A stretch of DNA of 64,000 nt from Prinia subflava (lineage: Eukaryota > Chordata > Aves > Passeriformes > Cisticolidae): positions 19,640,162-19,704,161 of the forward strand of contig NC_086283.1 in the NCBI RefSeq assembly GCF_021018805.1, written 5' to 3'. Shown in pieces: positions 39,143 to 52,353 of this stretch. The notes under the pieces are model-generated. The model saw only the letters and a list, made by a program, of their open reading frames with translations, had not been told where the DNA came from and searched no databases. Every line of letters begins with the position of its first letter. The stretch's first letter is position 1. Made by a program: the position numbers and the translations under genes.

Positions 39143-40938
39143 CCAGAATCACAAGCACCTTTCCAAACTCCTGCAAATTCTTTCACGATGCACTGTACTT
39201 TTTAGGGTTCCCAGCATCTGGCATTCAATAATTCAGAATCTGTACACCTCTTTTAGTAGTCAGTGATACCTGCACATCTCTTCAATATGCAACAGTGGTT
39301 TTTTACTTATCCTTCCTGTTCTTTTTTTGCTACTGAGTGAGCTGGGATGTATCACTCAGGGCAGTGGCTGCACCCAAAATTTGGACATATCTGTGGCTGA
39401 AAAAGAATTGCAAAAAGCCAAAAAGCCAAAAGGGAAAAAAAAGAAAAAAAGGCTGACAAGGTTTTATTACCAAATTACTCACATGGCATAGAAATTGGTG
39501 TGCTTTGTCCCTCTTTTCTGCTTCTAAGAGGAATGAAAGAATCATCTAAAAGAGGGAAGGAGAGTGTGAAAGGGAGATGAGAGAGGGAGGTGAGGAGATC
39601 ACCAGGCCTGGGACAGCACTGATCCAGCTGCCAGGGTGTTTAGAGCCCTGTGGGCATCACTCAGGTTTTGTGGGGATATTCTCTCATCATAGATAAGTTT
39701 TTACCACCCTGGGATGAAGATTTTTACCCTCATGTCGATGAGTTTGTGTCTGCACTTGGTTCTGGATCTTTCTGGGAATGAGCCAGGGGGCTTGGAGCTC
39801 TTTTTGGTGGTCTCCATCCTTCTCTATTTGTCTTGCCCACTCCTTGACAGCACTTCTGTTCTTGCACTCTCCTGAAGAGGAGAATTGGCTCCAGAAAGGT
39901 GTTTACCTACCTTTGTACTGCCCCCTCTTTCCAGGCACATCCAGATCTAATTTTAACATTAACCCCTCACTGCCCAGGCTTTCATGGGCATGCTCTAAAC
40001 ACCTCAGAACTGTTTATTCAAACCAAGAGATTAATGAAATTAAAGCCAGAGCTATTAAAAGGGAAGAAAAAACCCATGCAGGCTCAGTTCACACCTTCTA
40101 ACAGAGTGGGGTAAATAGGTTACAGCTCTTGCATCCACACAGCAGCAGGGAGGACGTGGCTGTGAATGAATTCTGAAGTTTCTAATCTCCAGGTGTGCTT
40201 TAACACACAGCTAATAACTATTATAACACTTTGATTTTTTTAGAAAAGGGTTTTTCCTTAAAACCTGACCTAGGAATTATTTCATCTGTTTATACTTAAC
40301 GTTAGGTTCAGATGGTTACGTTTCCATGAGAAAATTCTGACCTGGGAAATAGCTCTCAGCAGAGTCTTTTATAACTCCCAGCAGAGTCTTTTGAGTCTGC
40401 AGAGGCAAGCAATGGCAGCTCCTCACTGTTGCCATATGGTTTCTTTTAAGCCTCGGCTGGTCAAAATTAAAAATGGACAAGTTTTTTTAGTTCATTGACA
40501 TCTCAAGTACCATTGAAAATCCCCAGGGTACAAATAGGGAGAAGAATGGAATTCAGCCACATAGAGGTAGAAGAATAGAATGTAAGTCTAGATCAAAATA
40601 CCACAGTGAAGACAAGGAATGACAATTACAATCTATGAGGATTGCCTAGCAGGAGGAATCTGGGTAATTGTTACAAGACTGAACAAACAGTCCTCTCTCT
40701 GTTGCATTTTCAGACTTTTTTCTTTTTCAATCCCCACTGCTCTGTTACAATTTTCCAACCTTTTACCTGGAAACAATGACAGGACCAGTTCAGTGGCAGA
40801 GATAAATTGCAGAGATGCTCATAATTTTCAATTACATCTAAACAGAACTGATCCTGCTGAAGACAAGCCCTAACCCATTGGATAGCAGAGATTAGCATAG
40901 TCGATGTGAAAAATGTGAGTCTTTGAACACGGGAGTAT

Positions 40939-41454
40939 TTGGGGATTTCTGGGAAGCATCTGTGTTTGTCTAGTTGCACTAAGCACTCCCCAGTGAGGAG
41001 GGGATTTTCTAAACCTAATATGCACAGGATTGATGAACCCCTGCCTGAAGAGTGGCTGCAAAACAAACCCTTCACAGTGATGAACAATCACCTCAGAGCA
41101 GCCCTGCAGCTCCTTAGAAAAAGACGCAACCTTTCCCTGGCTGGTCTGGGAGTATTTCAGCTATTAGGGGTGATAATATTTTCTGAAAATGATGATAATA
41201 ATGTTCCCAGGTGCCAACTGAAAAGGCAGTTTGGGTGGATAGAGGCAAGGAATGCTCTCATGGGGACTCCCCTGCAGTCCTCACCTGAGCCCCCTCACAC
41301 ATTTCCAGATGAAAGTGGCTCCAAAGGAGCAGCTTTGATGATGTTCCTTGGGGAAGATTCCCTCTGCTGCTTTCTACCTGCATGTTTCTGTCCTGGAACT
41401 GATAGCAGTGAATTGTGGCTGAAAGATCAACTGGAATTACAGTGCAATATGTAA
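40939..41454 (+). other. Longest open frame in the window (171 codons), coding status doubtful
   Basis: I do not recognise the translation. It has a run of basic and leucine residues near residues 50-65, a short hydrophobic stretch (about 68-80) and several cysteines near the C-terminus, but no known motif or repeat. No polyadenylation signal or splice evidence marks it as an exon. A single frame of this length is plausible by chance in 64 kb. It is listed only because it is the longest and does not overlap a repeat. Most likely non-coding. Confidence 0.12.
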
Positions 41455-42182
41455 TGGAATCCTAACTTTATAAATTGTAACTTTTCAGAACTGCCAGCTT
41501 TAGTCAGTAATGTCACTGTTTATGGAAAATTTACAAAAGGCCCTAATGTTTATACAGTATCACAGGATTTGCAATAAGCACATTTAATCTTAAACATGAT
41601 TTTTCAATAGAAGTAGGAAAAAAATGCTTCTGGATATAAGCTTCAAGCAAATATGTGGAGTCTGCCCAACTGCTGAGATTTTTATTATTTTTCTTTTAAA
41701 TGAATACCATGCACTCTGTGGAAACAGTCCTTTCTGCTCCCTGCTTGAGACTTTTTCTCAATTACTGTCTTGTGTGCCTGAGACAAAGATACAGGGTAAA
41801 ATGTACTAATCTGGAATGTGCTTATAATCCCTCTGCCCTGCTGAACCCCCAGAGAAGGTCAGAGAGGCCTCCAGGTGGCTGAAATATGTTCATTTTTCTG
41901 CAATGTTTCATCAGCTATTCTGATTAGAATTTTCTCTTCTGATCCTGAAGACAAGATATCCAAATATCTGATGACAAACTGTATTTCTACTTGCGTGCTG
42001 ATAACTGTTGAATTGCAGTTCCAATTCCTTCTCTCAGCAGAGCATAAGTAAGGATCCTGTATCCCTGTTTTTGTGAATTTTAGGCTTTTTCTGGGGAAAT
42101 CAAAATGATGATGTATTCCCTAATGCAGTTGGTGGAAATTTAGCTAATGATTATAGTGCCTATGAGTTTTCTCTGAGGGAAA

Positions 42183-42201
42183 TCTCTCTCTCTCTCTCTC
42201 T
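42183..42201. repeat. (TC)n microsatellite
   Basis: About nine TC units. A simple dinucleotide repeat. Confidence 0.85.
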
Positions 42202-43888
42202 AAGTGTATTTCTTACATGCAATATTAAGTAATGGTAAAATGTATAATGTATCTGGGAGAAATTGTCCCTTGCCCTTGTGCCTGGAACATGTCCAAAGTT
42301 TGTTGTTAAGATTGCTACTGCTAGACTAAATTATAAAATGTTATAACAATAAGAGAATAGTGATGCCAAGAAGTCTGTGTAAGATTGATTAGGTTATAAT
42401 TACATAAAAATTGAATTAGTAAAGAATGCTTTTTCTCTTGTTTTGAAGGATGCTCTGTTTTCCAGAAGCCACCACTTGTAGTTCCTCGAATCACTTTATT
42501 TAATTGCTCAGTGGTCAGACAAGCAGGCCCACAGCACAGTAGCTCCACAAATTAATTATTTGTTTAGCAATAGACCTCGGAGACAAAAGGCTCTGTATTT
42601 TCTCTTACTTATTTCTTCTGTACATTAAGATAATTTCAGATAAGTACTGGAAATATCCCAGGTTTTCACTGGGATGAGATGTGAATTGCTTCTATGGATT
42701 TATTTCTAGAGATTCATTCTTGAGACACATGTCCCTATTGCAAAACCATCCATTCTCACTATAAAATAGGCTTGAATAAAAATATGAGGGAAAAGCCTCA
42801 GATCTATTTAGAAGCATTTTAGGAAGAGTTTTAGTGTAACGGAGTGTCCTGTGGAATGACCATGTTCAGGAAACAGTTCCATTGAATCATTTTAATAAAC
42901 AATTTCATAATGAAAAAGATGCTTTACTTGCCAAAAGTAAAACCCTGTGAACACATTAGCAAAAGATTAGTTTCACTTTTGATTATTTCTGGGCATTGCA
43001 GAAGATAATACAAAGGTATTACAAGAACTGATTTGTTTGTATAGAGCACTTCATGCCTTGAAAAGGCAATACCCAGGTTATGGTACAGGTCAGGGTGACA
43101 TTTTCCACACTCACATGAGTAGGGTTCCACATAAGGAACTGGCTAAATTCTCTCTCCTTTCATTTTAAGGAAAAAAAATTAAAAAAAAATGAAGACACAA
43201 AATTTAAAAGTTATTATTATGTATTTTATCACTCACACTGCAATATGTCAATAGGTAAAGTATTTTATTATCTCTTATTCTTCCATGCTGACCTTTAACA
43301 ACCTCCGCATCAGTTTTCCAGCCTGGTTCATTATGATTGGCTTTCCATCATGTCACAGCAAGTACAAATTATGGCAAATCTTTACTGTATCACTTGCATA
43401 TATAAAGGCAGATTGAAATTTGTCTCTGCATTCTCTAGATCATTCAGCTTTTTAATGAAATTGAATAATCATTGGGGATTAATGAAAACAAGGGTATATC
43501 CATGTGTGGGAATTCAGTGCTAGAGCTGAAGAGCTGGTTTTGGAGAGGAAAAAAGCTCCGTAATACCTGCATCTATTTTGAGATAGAAAATCCCCTTTGC
43601 TGTTGATAAATGAAAGAGACAGGCAGCCTCCCCTGCAGTGCTGGGGGTGTTTCCCAGGTAATGGAGCTCAGCAGGAATTTGCCAGAGCTTCCATTGAGGC
43701 TGAAGTTTTCACTTTCTGAAGAGGACTAAATGAAGACATCAGGTGAAATACAGAAGGGCACACATCAGGCTAACTTGCAGGATATTGTGTACACCAGGAC
43801 AGCAATTTCAGTTGTCATCAGAGAACTTTTTTCTTAGTTTTATGATTTAGTAGAATACTAGATCCTGAACTTCTTCTTCTGGGCAAGT

Positions 43889-43941
43889 ATATATCCTATT
43901 GGGCTATTGGGCCCTATTGGGGCCTATCCTATTCAGCCTAT
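43889..43941. repeat. Irregular CCTATTGGG cluster
   Basis: Within about 50 bases the words CCTATTGGG, CTATTGGG, CCTATTGGGG, CCTATCCTATT and CCTATCC follow one another. It looks like repeated slippage on a short unit. No function is apparent. Confidence 0.65.
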
Positions 43942-44695
43942 CCCTAAGTTTCAGGAGAGCACCCATCTATCAAACTCATAGTTTAGCTCAGCATTTTAAT
44001 GGCACCTGCATTTCTGCCCTGTTAGTTCTGGTGTGAAATGGCCTTGCAGAGGGATTGCAGTTTGTCTGCACAGGGTCAAGAAAAGGCTACTACACAGCCT
44101 GAATTCTGCCTCGAGTTGTGGGGCTTGGAAGGTGAACAGCATCACTGGGACACGGATCTGCTGCCATAAAAAACACAGAGCCAGGGTAATGTTATTCCTC
44201 TAAGTGTTGAACTGTGATTTTCCTCATTGTTTTTTGGGGGTTTTTTTGTGATGAATAACCATATTAGAGGTGATGTTCTCCTGAAAGAAAGACTGAAATG
44301 AGGAGCAAAAAGAAGATACTCTAGTGAGAGGTAAGGAAGTGAGAGAGATAATGTGGAGAGAAACTGGGAAATACAAGAGGTGCATGTACTAAAATAGGAA
44401 AAGGCCAAAAGAGAAAGGAAGGCAAAGAACATGCCCATCCTTTTTTTCTCTCTTTTTTTTTTTCTTTTCCTACTGTGTTTATTCTCTTAAACTGTCTTGG
44501 GAGAGGGAAGAGAATAGTAACATACAGATAATGTTTTCAAAAGTGGGCTATTTCAGAGTTTTCTCCTCTAGAGGACTCACTCATGAGGAGTACTTTTCTT
44601 TTTAGTTGGAATCCAGTTACCTTATCTTTCTGTTGTTGCTTGAGATTCCTTTGGTTCAGTTTGGGGATTTTATTCCTGTTTGAAGCAAGAGCCTT

Positions 44696-44792
44696 AGTTT
44701 TTTGTGGGGTTTTTTGGTTTTGATTTTTTTGATTGTTGGTTTTTTTGTTTTTTGGGTTTTGTTGGTGTTTGTTGTTGTTGTTGTTCTTTGTG
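44696..44792. repeat. T/G-rich low-complexity tract
   Basis: T runs with GGGG, GG and GTT words, ending in five GTT units. The minus-strand open frames over it are lysine-, asparagine- and glutamine-rich artefacts. Confidence 0.85.
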
Positions 44793-47700
44793 CTCCATGT
44801 ATAATGCAATTTTCATAGCAGTGTTTTGGAAGCTTAAATTCATTGTTCATTTATGATGATCTTCCATTAATATGGGACATGGGATTATTCACATAAGGAG
44901 CAAAAAAGGGGTTTGTAAAACAGTCTCTGGACAAAGGCACGGTATGTCTGGAATGCGCACGATTCTACCAAGGCATGACTGTACATTCCATATGAACAAG
45001 ACCTTTCATACTATGAAGATTTTCTGCTTGCCTGGCAAAGCTCAGAGCAAAGCTGAAATCAAAGCAGACTTACTCAGTGAAGCAATTTCATTTTACCTGA
45101 AACACTGAGGCTTAAATTATAAGCTTCAGGATGACTCAGTAGAAATAATGCATGCATATAAACTACATAATTTTCCTGGAGTATTTTCACAATCAATATA
45201 ACTGTGTGTTTAAAGTAGGGACCTGAGGTCAATCTTCTAAGCAGCAAATGAATAACATATTTTTTATCAGAGAAAAGCTGCTCTATGCAAATAATATCTG
45301 ACATGAATATTTAATAGATTGTACAGTAGTCAGTAATTGCCAACTAGTGGGGCATGCTAAAACGAGAAAGAGAAATACTGAAAAAACAAATCCAATCCGA
45401 TTTCACTTACAGCATTTCCTTAACTACAGGTGGTCTGACAGGTCTTGATGGAATTTGTGAAATAACTGTACTAACCTTTGTCCAGGTTCTAGGTAATAAG
45501 TATTCATTTTTTAAATAACTGAACAGGGGATCAGCTGACTTGTGTATGTTGATCTATTATAAATTTAGTGTTTACTGAACATAATGTGATTTGTTCTTCT
45601 TTATCTCGGGGTATTCTCCGGAGTGCCATCACTGTCACTATTTACTGTTGTAACTGACTCCAGGCTTTATTAGGACAGATCACACATCTAGGAACAGTTC
45701 ATTCTCTGCTGAAGAGGAACAACGATTCTTCTCCATTCTCCCCATCTTTAATACTCTTTCCATTCCATTCCTTTTTTTTTTTTTTTTTTTTTTTGTCTTG
45801 GGAGCCCGAGGGTAGAGGACCCACAAACCAAACAAAACGAGGTTTCATAATGCCTCCTGATGGCAAAAGGCCACCTGATGTTTTCTGGGCCTTCTGGTTG
45901 TATGTGAGGATCTCCTATAAAGTTTACTGAGGGGGTGGTGTCCAGGAGCAGTTATATAGTGACAAAGTTGGATGGCATGATGTGAAAATGTTCTTTAATG
46001 TGGCCATAAACCTTCCTGGGCTTTACAGCAATTTGGCCATGAAAGTGGCACATAAAACAGCCTTGGACATCTGCAGTGCCAGAGAAACGGGAATGCAGAT
46101 GACAGAGCCTCACACAACAAACAACAAAATTTCATTTGTAAACTGAGTGGAAACCAAAGGATTTATTTTACTTTGTACCCTCTCCTACTGAAATAAGCTT
46201 GCACTAATTTAGAGGTCAGTAGATGTGAAATGCCATCCTCGTTACACCTTTAGTGCCCATGGGAGCCCTGAATTATGTGTGCTATAATGAAGATAATTAG
46301 AATAAGCACCATTTTAGCTGAAGGCAAAAGGCCTTAAATCAAAAGGAGTTTGTTCTAGTAACCTTGAAATTGGGGTGAGGATTACAGGCTGCCTACTGGT
46401 GCAACAAATACCTAAACCCATTGTTTGAAAAAGTAAAAGCAGGACATCCCCAGGGCATGGACACCCTATAAGGCCTAGACTTGCCTTTAGTGGATAAGAT
46501 GAGGATTCCTCAAGTCCTGGGTTTGCAAGCAGCATTCCTAGTGATTGCAGAGGGGCCTGATGTTTAAACTCCTGCCAGATCCTTGAAATCCTAGATGTCC
46601 TCGTTCAATCTCTTTCCTGGTGTATGGATAGAGGAGGAGCTGATGTGACAGTGACTTTATATACCTGAGCAAACTTCCACTGAAGATTTTCCTTACCAAG
46701 CCATTGAATTCCAACAATTCTTTTGTTATGCAGACCCCTCTCTGACTCCTCTTTCTGTTTCAAGAGTTTCAAAACAAAAATGAGAAAAATACTGAGCTGT
46801 GAGCACACCTGATTCTGCATTCAGGGGAGTTTCTTGTTTGCTGAAGAACCTGGGAAGGGTTTGTCTGTGCATTCTGAGTCTCTTACCTCAAGGAGCAGTT
46901 TCTGTACCGTGAGAAGTTAGGGATTTGCTGTCCATTCTTCCCTCTTTAGGAGTTTTTTTTTTTGTAGTTATGCCTAAAGGTCTGTCTAAAGTTTCCATTT
47001 CTGCCCTGTGTAATGAGGCCCTGGTGTCCACCGGGTTTTCCTCATGTGCTGCGCCATAACCTCACCAGGATGAAATCCTCAGGTACATCTGATTTCCCTG
47101 CTCTGCACAAACCCAGGCTTGTGGCAATGGCTTTTGATTATTCCTGAGCTGAGCTGGATGCTGATGGGTGAAATCATTTGTGGCATGTTATCAACCACTT
47201 CAATTCACTGCTGCTAAGTAATGAAATCCAGTAATAAATTGGACAGACAAGCAAAATCTCTTAAACATGCTCTGGGGGGCTCTACCTATTTTCTTTCTAC
47301 TCTCCTGGTATTTCTTTTCTGTCTGTGTGAGATGCTGCCCATGCCAGCATTCAAAATCAACCAACCAGAGAAACTCAAAAGTACTGCAGTGTTTGATAAA
47401 GCAAATGTGTGGAGGCTGATCAAAATGTTCTTGACTCCATTTTTTTTTCCTTAGTTGGGACTGGAATTCCCATGGGATCGATGCATAGTAAATTCTGGGT
47501 GCAAAATTAAAGCAATTTCCAATATCTGAAAAATTGTTGAGCTTTTTCTGCCTCTTTTATTTATTTTATTTTTTAAGCAGAATTTGCACCACCAGCTTGT
47601 TGGAGGTACAGTTTTATTTTGGCTACTTTAAAATCTGAATGGAGCAAGGTTTATCCCTCACAGATGAAGGAGAAAATTGGCATCACATGGGAAAGCATAA

Positions 47701-50700
47701 TCTGTAATGCACCCTGTCATGGCTTGAGCTCTTTGGCACAACATATGGCAACAGAATTACCTTTGTACTACCCAACTGTGGGATATAATTTCTCCAGTCC
47801 AAGGGACTCCAGTGACAGGCAATAGATTCGAGAGTGCACATGTTCAGCATGCTGAAAGGCAAGGCTGTCCCTTCCCTTTGAATTCAGAGCTCTCCAGCAC
47901 TGCAGAGAAATTCCGATTATTCCTGGCAAATCCTTGTTCTCCCCTCATGATGTCACTTATGTAGTGACACCCTGCGATTGTAATAAAAAAGAATGTGGTA
48001 ATGTAGCTGCTAGGGGAGAATGAAAGGAAAGTGATAAACTGCAACTTTTACAATGTGCACTGTCAGCTAAAGAATGGAACAATTTTAGGCTTGAACATTA
48101 AGGACAGGAAAAGTGCTGGGAGATTTATGCTACAACAATACTCCAGATCATTTTATGGTATCATCTTTTCAAATACCTGAAATTAAAACTGTGTGGTACA
48201 GTGTTACTTCAATCATTCTGTTCATGGGTGAGCTGGGATTTTTATTTGGATGGTAGAATACCATCACTGCAAAAGATAAGTAACAGATTTTTATGGTTGG
48301 GCTCTAGTATTTTAAACATGATTTACTTGTCTTTTTGCTTTTTGCCTTCTCCAGAGGTCTAAATATGCAGACCATATTGACCCTTAATATATCTACTGAA
48401 ACTATGCAAAGAGTTGAAACCTTATTTCTTGTCATAGAAACAAAATTCTGAGGTGCAATTTCTTTGAGAGTAATATACTGTCTGTAAATCTATATCAGGA
48501 ACATTGGGAACAATCTTTGAAATTTCTCAAAGGAGAGGTTTGATGTTGTAGATCTCGTAGAAAATGTCTAACAATGATCGTCAGTCATTTGTCTGCTGAA
48601 AAGCAAACCTGCTTTTTTGCTTTGGCAGTAGCCTTAGAAATGAGCTTGGGAGGTTTAATTTTAGAGGATTACATTTGGTGTTCTCATCTCAGGGTACAGA
48701 ATAGTGCAGTGCTGTAGTTACCACAGTTGACTCTGTTAATTCATGGGGACTTGATAGATTTTCTGACATTGATGAGATGAATATTAGAAGATTTTACTGA
48801 CATTAGGAACAGCAGAATTTATTTTGTCTCATTAAAATAAAAGCAAAGTATTCCCTTCTCAATCAGCCATCAGTTCACTTTAGGCTGCATTTAAGGACAA
48901 AAATTTTCCATTGTGGAGTCCTGATTTTTTCATCTAAATGCATTATTTTAAAAAAATGCTATATTCCACTTTTAATCAGCAATGTACCAGTGTAAATAGG
49001 GCACCATTGTGAATTTTGTGATTTAGCTGACCTGCCAGAGATCTTCCAGTTCAGCCAATACAACAGGAAGTCCTGGATAAAATTCTTTGTGCAGCAGCCA
49101 TCCTTTAGCCAGCACCCAGCCTCAGTGGGTTTGAACACTGCACACAAACTTGCAATACACACTACTGCTTCTGAGAAATCAGCATGCTATAAAAATAAGA
49201 AAGAGCACAAGAATTTAAAATGTTTGGTCTATTGGGAAACCAGGCCACTCTTGTTTCAATTTTTTTGTCTGCAGATTGAGTTTAGATATTCATATATGAA
49301 AATTGGGAAGCATTTTTATCTTCTAAGGCTGCACAGTGAGATGAAAGGTTCTTCTTTAAAGGCCTATTTTTTTTCCTTTTCCCCTGTCCTGCCTTTTTTT
49401 TTTTTTTTATAATAAAAACAACTCTTTTCAATTTATTTATTTATTTTTACCCTTTGGTCCCCCCTTCACAGAAGCTGCCTCTTTCCTTACCTGTATTATA
49501 CCTGGCTGTGGTGACAGGCAGAGGTGGGACCCTGTCCTGCCACATGGCTGCCAGGACATCCACTGCATTAATTTCCACATGTGGAAATGAATCCAGCTGC
49601 AAAAGTCTTTATGTAGATGCACTACCCCAGAATTAATGCTGGTATCAGCCACATCCAACCACTCTGCACCTCCCACATCACTGCATGTCATTGCTCTGTG
49701 CTGAGGTCTCCTTCCTGTGTTGTTAAATCAAACCAAAACAACAAATAAGCTTCAAAATTGATCATTGCTGCTCTGGAAACAGTTGTTTAACTCCTTCAAA
49801 GTCTGTTTACGTTTGACATTTCTTGAGTAGAGTCCTTTAGAGATAGACATCTTTTTGTAGATCTTCAAACTGAAACTCAAGGCAAATTCAAAAGACTGCA
49901 GCTCTTATCAGGGAACTTTGAAAAGTGGATTACTCTGCTTTGGTCTGAAGTTACAGTCCTGCATTTTTCGAATACTTTGGGGTGACTTTATGGTTTTACA
50001 TCAAGGAGAGCTGTGTGGCTGAATCTGTGCCTGCTTGCTTTATATTGTATAGGCTCAAATCTATTGCTTCTCATTGTACTGACCCACACAGAGAGCACTG
50101 AAATCCATCAGTGTTTTCATAGTTTCAAAACTCTGAAATGATAGGGGTTGCTAGATTGTGCTGCCTGCAGTTAACAACTCTCTTTAGAAGGAATGTGGTA
50201 ATTAATTTGTTCTAGGCCTATGTTCTGTGGTGGAACCTGGAATGCATGTCACTAGGTTTGTCCAGTTTTAATTTGGGCACCCTGGAACTGAACCCCTCTT
50301 TCTTGTGGCACTAGAATGCAAAATGGGCTTTTATTCTGTTATTACTTCTTTTGAAACTCCTGCTGCCTGATTTTCCAATAAGACAGTTAGAGAAAAAGCT
50401 AAGTAAATACAGACTTAATGGGATTTTCAAGAGCCCTATAAAGAACAAAATCTTTTCCTAATTACCAACTTTTCAGGTGCATCTCAGTCACAAATAACTT
50501 GGGAACTACTGTAAAACTCCTTGTTTGGCTTTTATTCTGCCTCAACAACAGAATTATTGGCTATTTCCTTGGGCTGTGCATTCCACAAGGATGGCACCAC
50601 TCCAGCCCAATCCATTCACTGGGACTGTTTTTCCTTAAATGAGCTCGTTCTGTTCTGGGCAGGGTCACTGGGAACTCCTTGGATCAAACTGTGATCCCTC

Positions 50701-52353
50701 TGCTCTGGAAAACTCTTTAGCTGCAGTGCAGGAGCTGGACCCCAGGAACTCTGTGTGGTACAAGGCTGTGTGGGGAAAGGGAGTCTGCAGCAGAACTGTT
50801 CATTCCCTGCAGAACCCATACTCCCCACCTTAAAGACGATTCTGAAACTTTATCAGTTATCTATTCAAAATATGGAAACAGATATAAGCAAATGTCAGTG
50901 AAAACTAAAGATATTTTCAAAGTGAAAGTAGTAAGAACAGATACCAGCAATATAAATCACTGTTGTTACCACAGTCTTACATTGGTACTTCTGCTATCAG
51001 GATTTTTCTCTTGATACTGAATTGTTTCTATCTGCTCAATGAGTTTATTGATTTACACTTCTGGAGAAGTCAGAGCATGACTTCCAATTACAGTGTTCTC
51101 AATACTGTGAATATTTTTTTTGTTTTAATAAGGACAGGAGTGCAGGGAAAGCAATATTTCCAAAACTTTCAATTTTGTTGTGCCCAAGAAGACAAACACC
51201 ACATGGGAATACTGTGAGTTGTCCCATAACAGCATATGAACAGTATATTCCAGCTTTTAAACTTCTTTTGGTTGATAATCCTTTAGCATTTCAGAGCATA
51301 AAAGCTGCTTATTAAATTGAAAATATAGGTGGGTAAATTCACTATGCAATTGTGACTTTAGGGGGTTATGTTGGGCAAAATACAGCTAATAATATTTTTT
51401 TATCTAAGCCTTCAGAAAGCTGATATTCCGTATCATTGTTTGATACTTCAAAGACAGAGAGGGAAGAGCGATATCTGATTTAAAAAAAATCATAAATAGG
51501 GTACTCAGTAAATGTTAATTAGAGCAAAAATATTAATTAAGTGTTAAGACAGCATAGTGTAAATTGGAATCTTTTACATATTTCTGTGTAGGGAATTTTG
51601 TGCATTGAACACTTTTCTAATAATCAAAATCTCAATAGATTTTGTTAACATTTATTAGAACTTGCAATCCATGGTGGCCAAGTGTCTGGCATAGCTTGAT
51701 TTTCATGGAATGAGGTCTGGAGTGAGTTCTGTGGCATTTTCTCTTCCATAAAATATTACACTAGAAACATTCTTTTGAGTATTTTTTTCTAAATTGTTGT
51801 AAAAAGGAAATAATAAAAGAAGCATTACTTTTAAGCAGCAAAAAATAAATGTTTTGCCTACAGCAGGAATCTGAGGGTGAATCTGAAACCCTCAGTAATG
51901 AAGGTGCTTTTAAAATTATTTGCAGCATCTACAGAGAATCAGTCCAATTGAACCCAACATCTACCAATGTGCAATTTTGTCATATATTAAAGAAAAAACA
52001 CTCCAAAAATATAGGACAGATATCTCAACATCTTCACAAAAACATAGGGACTTTTGGAACAGGAGGTTTGGGAACTAACTCCTTAGTCAGGGGTAAAAAA
52101 GTTCCTCAACTCTTATGTGTTTTCTTCAGGTGTGCCAGCCCTACTCCCCCCGCTGAAGCTTTGCATAACAATCTTAAATTTGATATAAATAAACCCACTG
52201 GAATTATGGGTTTTTTCACTATCTGCTGATAGTGAAAGAAATCTGCTCAAAGTGCACCTCATGCAGTTATCCCCAAAGCCAAGGCAGTGTCTGGTTACAG
52301 TTTGACTTCAAACCACTGTGTTTGAGTGAAACACATCGTGGTTTGGGTGAGGC
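44793..52353. other. Non-coding unique DNA, no gene supported
   Basis: No gene recognised. It has T homopolymers at 45772-45794 (23 bases) and 49394-49408, and a small perfect hairpin at about 47949-47967 (TGTCAC / GTGACA). The 45772 T run could be the reverse-complement tail of a minus-strand retroposed sequence occupying about 45795-46130, but no parent sequence is recognised. Confidence 0.55.
45772..45794. repeat. T23 homopolymer run
   Basis: An uninterrupted run of 23 T preceded by CATTCCATTCC. If it is a retroposon tail, the inserted sequence would lie on the minus strand just to its right. No AATAAA is visible in the expected place. Confidence 0.85.

Larger units (their letters stand above)
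39143..44695. other. Non-coding unique DNA, no gene supported
   Basis: No named interspersed repeat. It includes a purine-rich stretch (39552-39599), a short duplication of a CAGCAGAGTCTTTT word (about 40357-40392), the 171-codon open frame at 40939-41454, a TC dinucleotide run at 42183-42201, a CCTATTGGG-type cluster at 43889-43941 and a purine-rich stretch at about 44281-44430. Confidence 0.55.

Noticed and set aside
39005..39266. Three overlapping plus-strand open frames rich in F, L and C
   Set aside because: They arise from the stop-free pentanucleotide repeat at 39010-39142 and have no protein-like content outside it.
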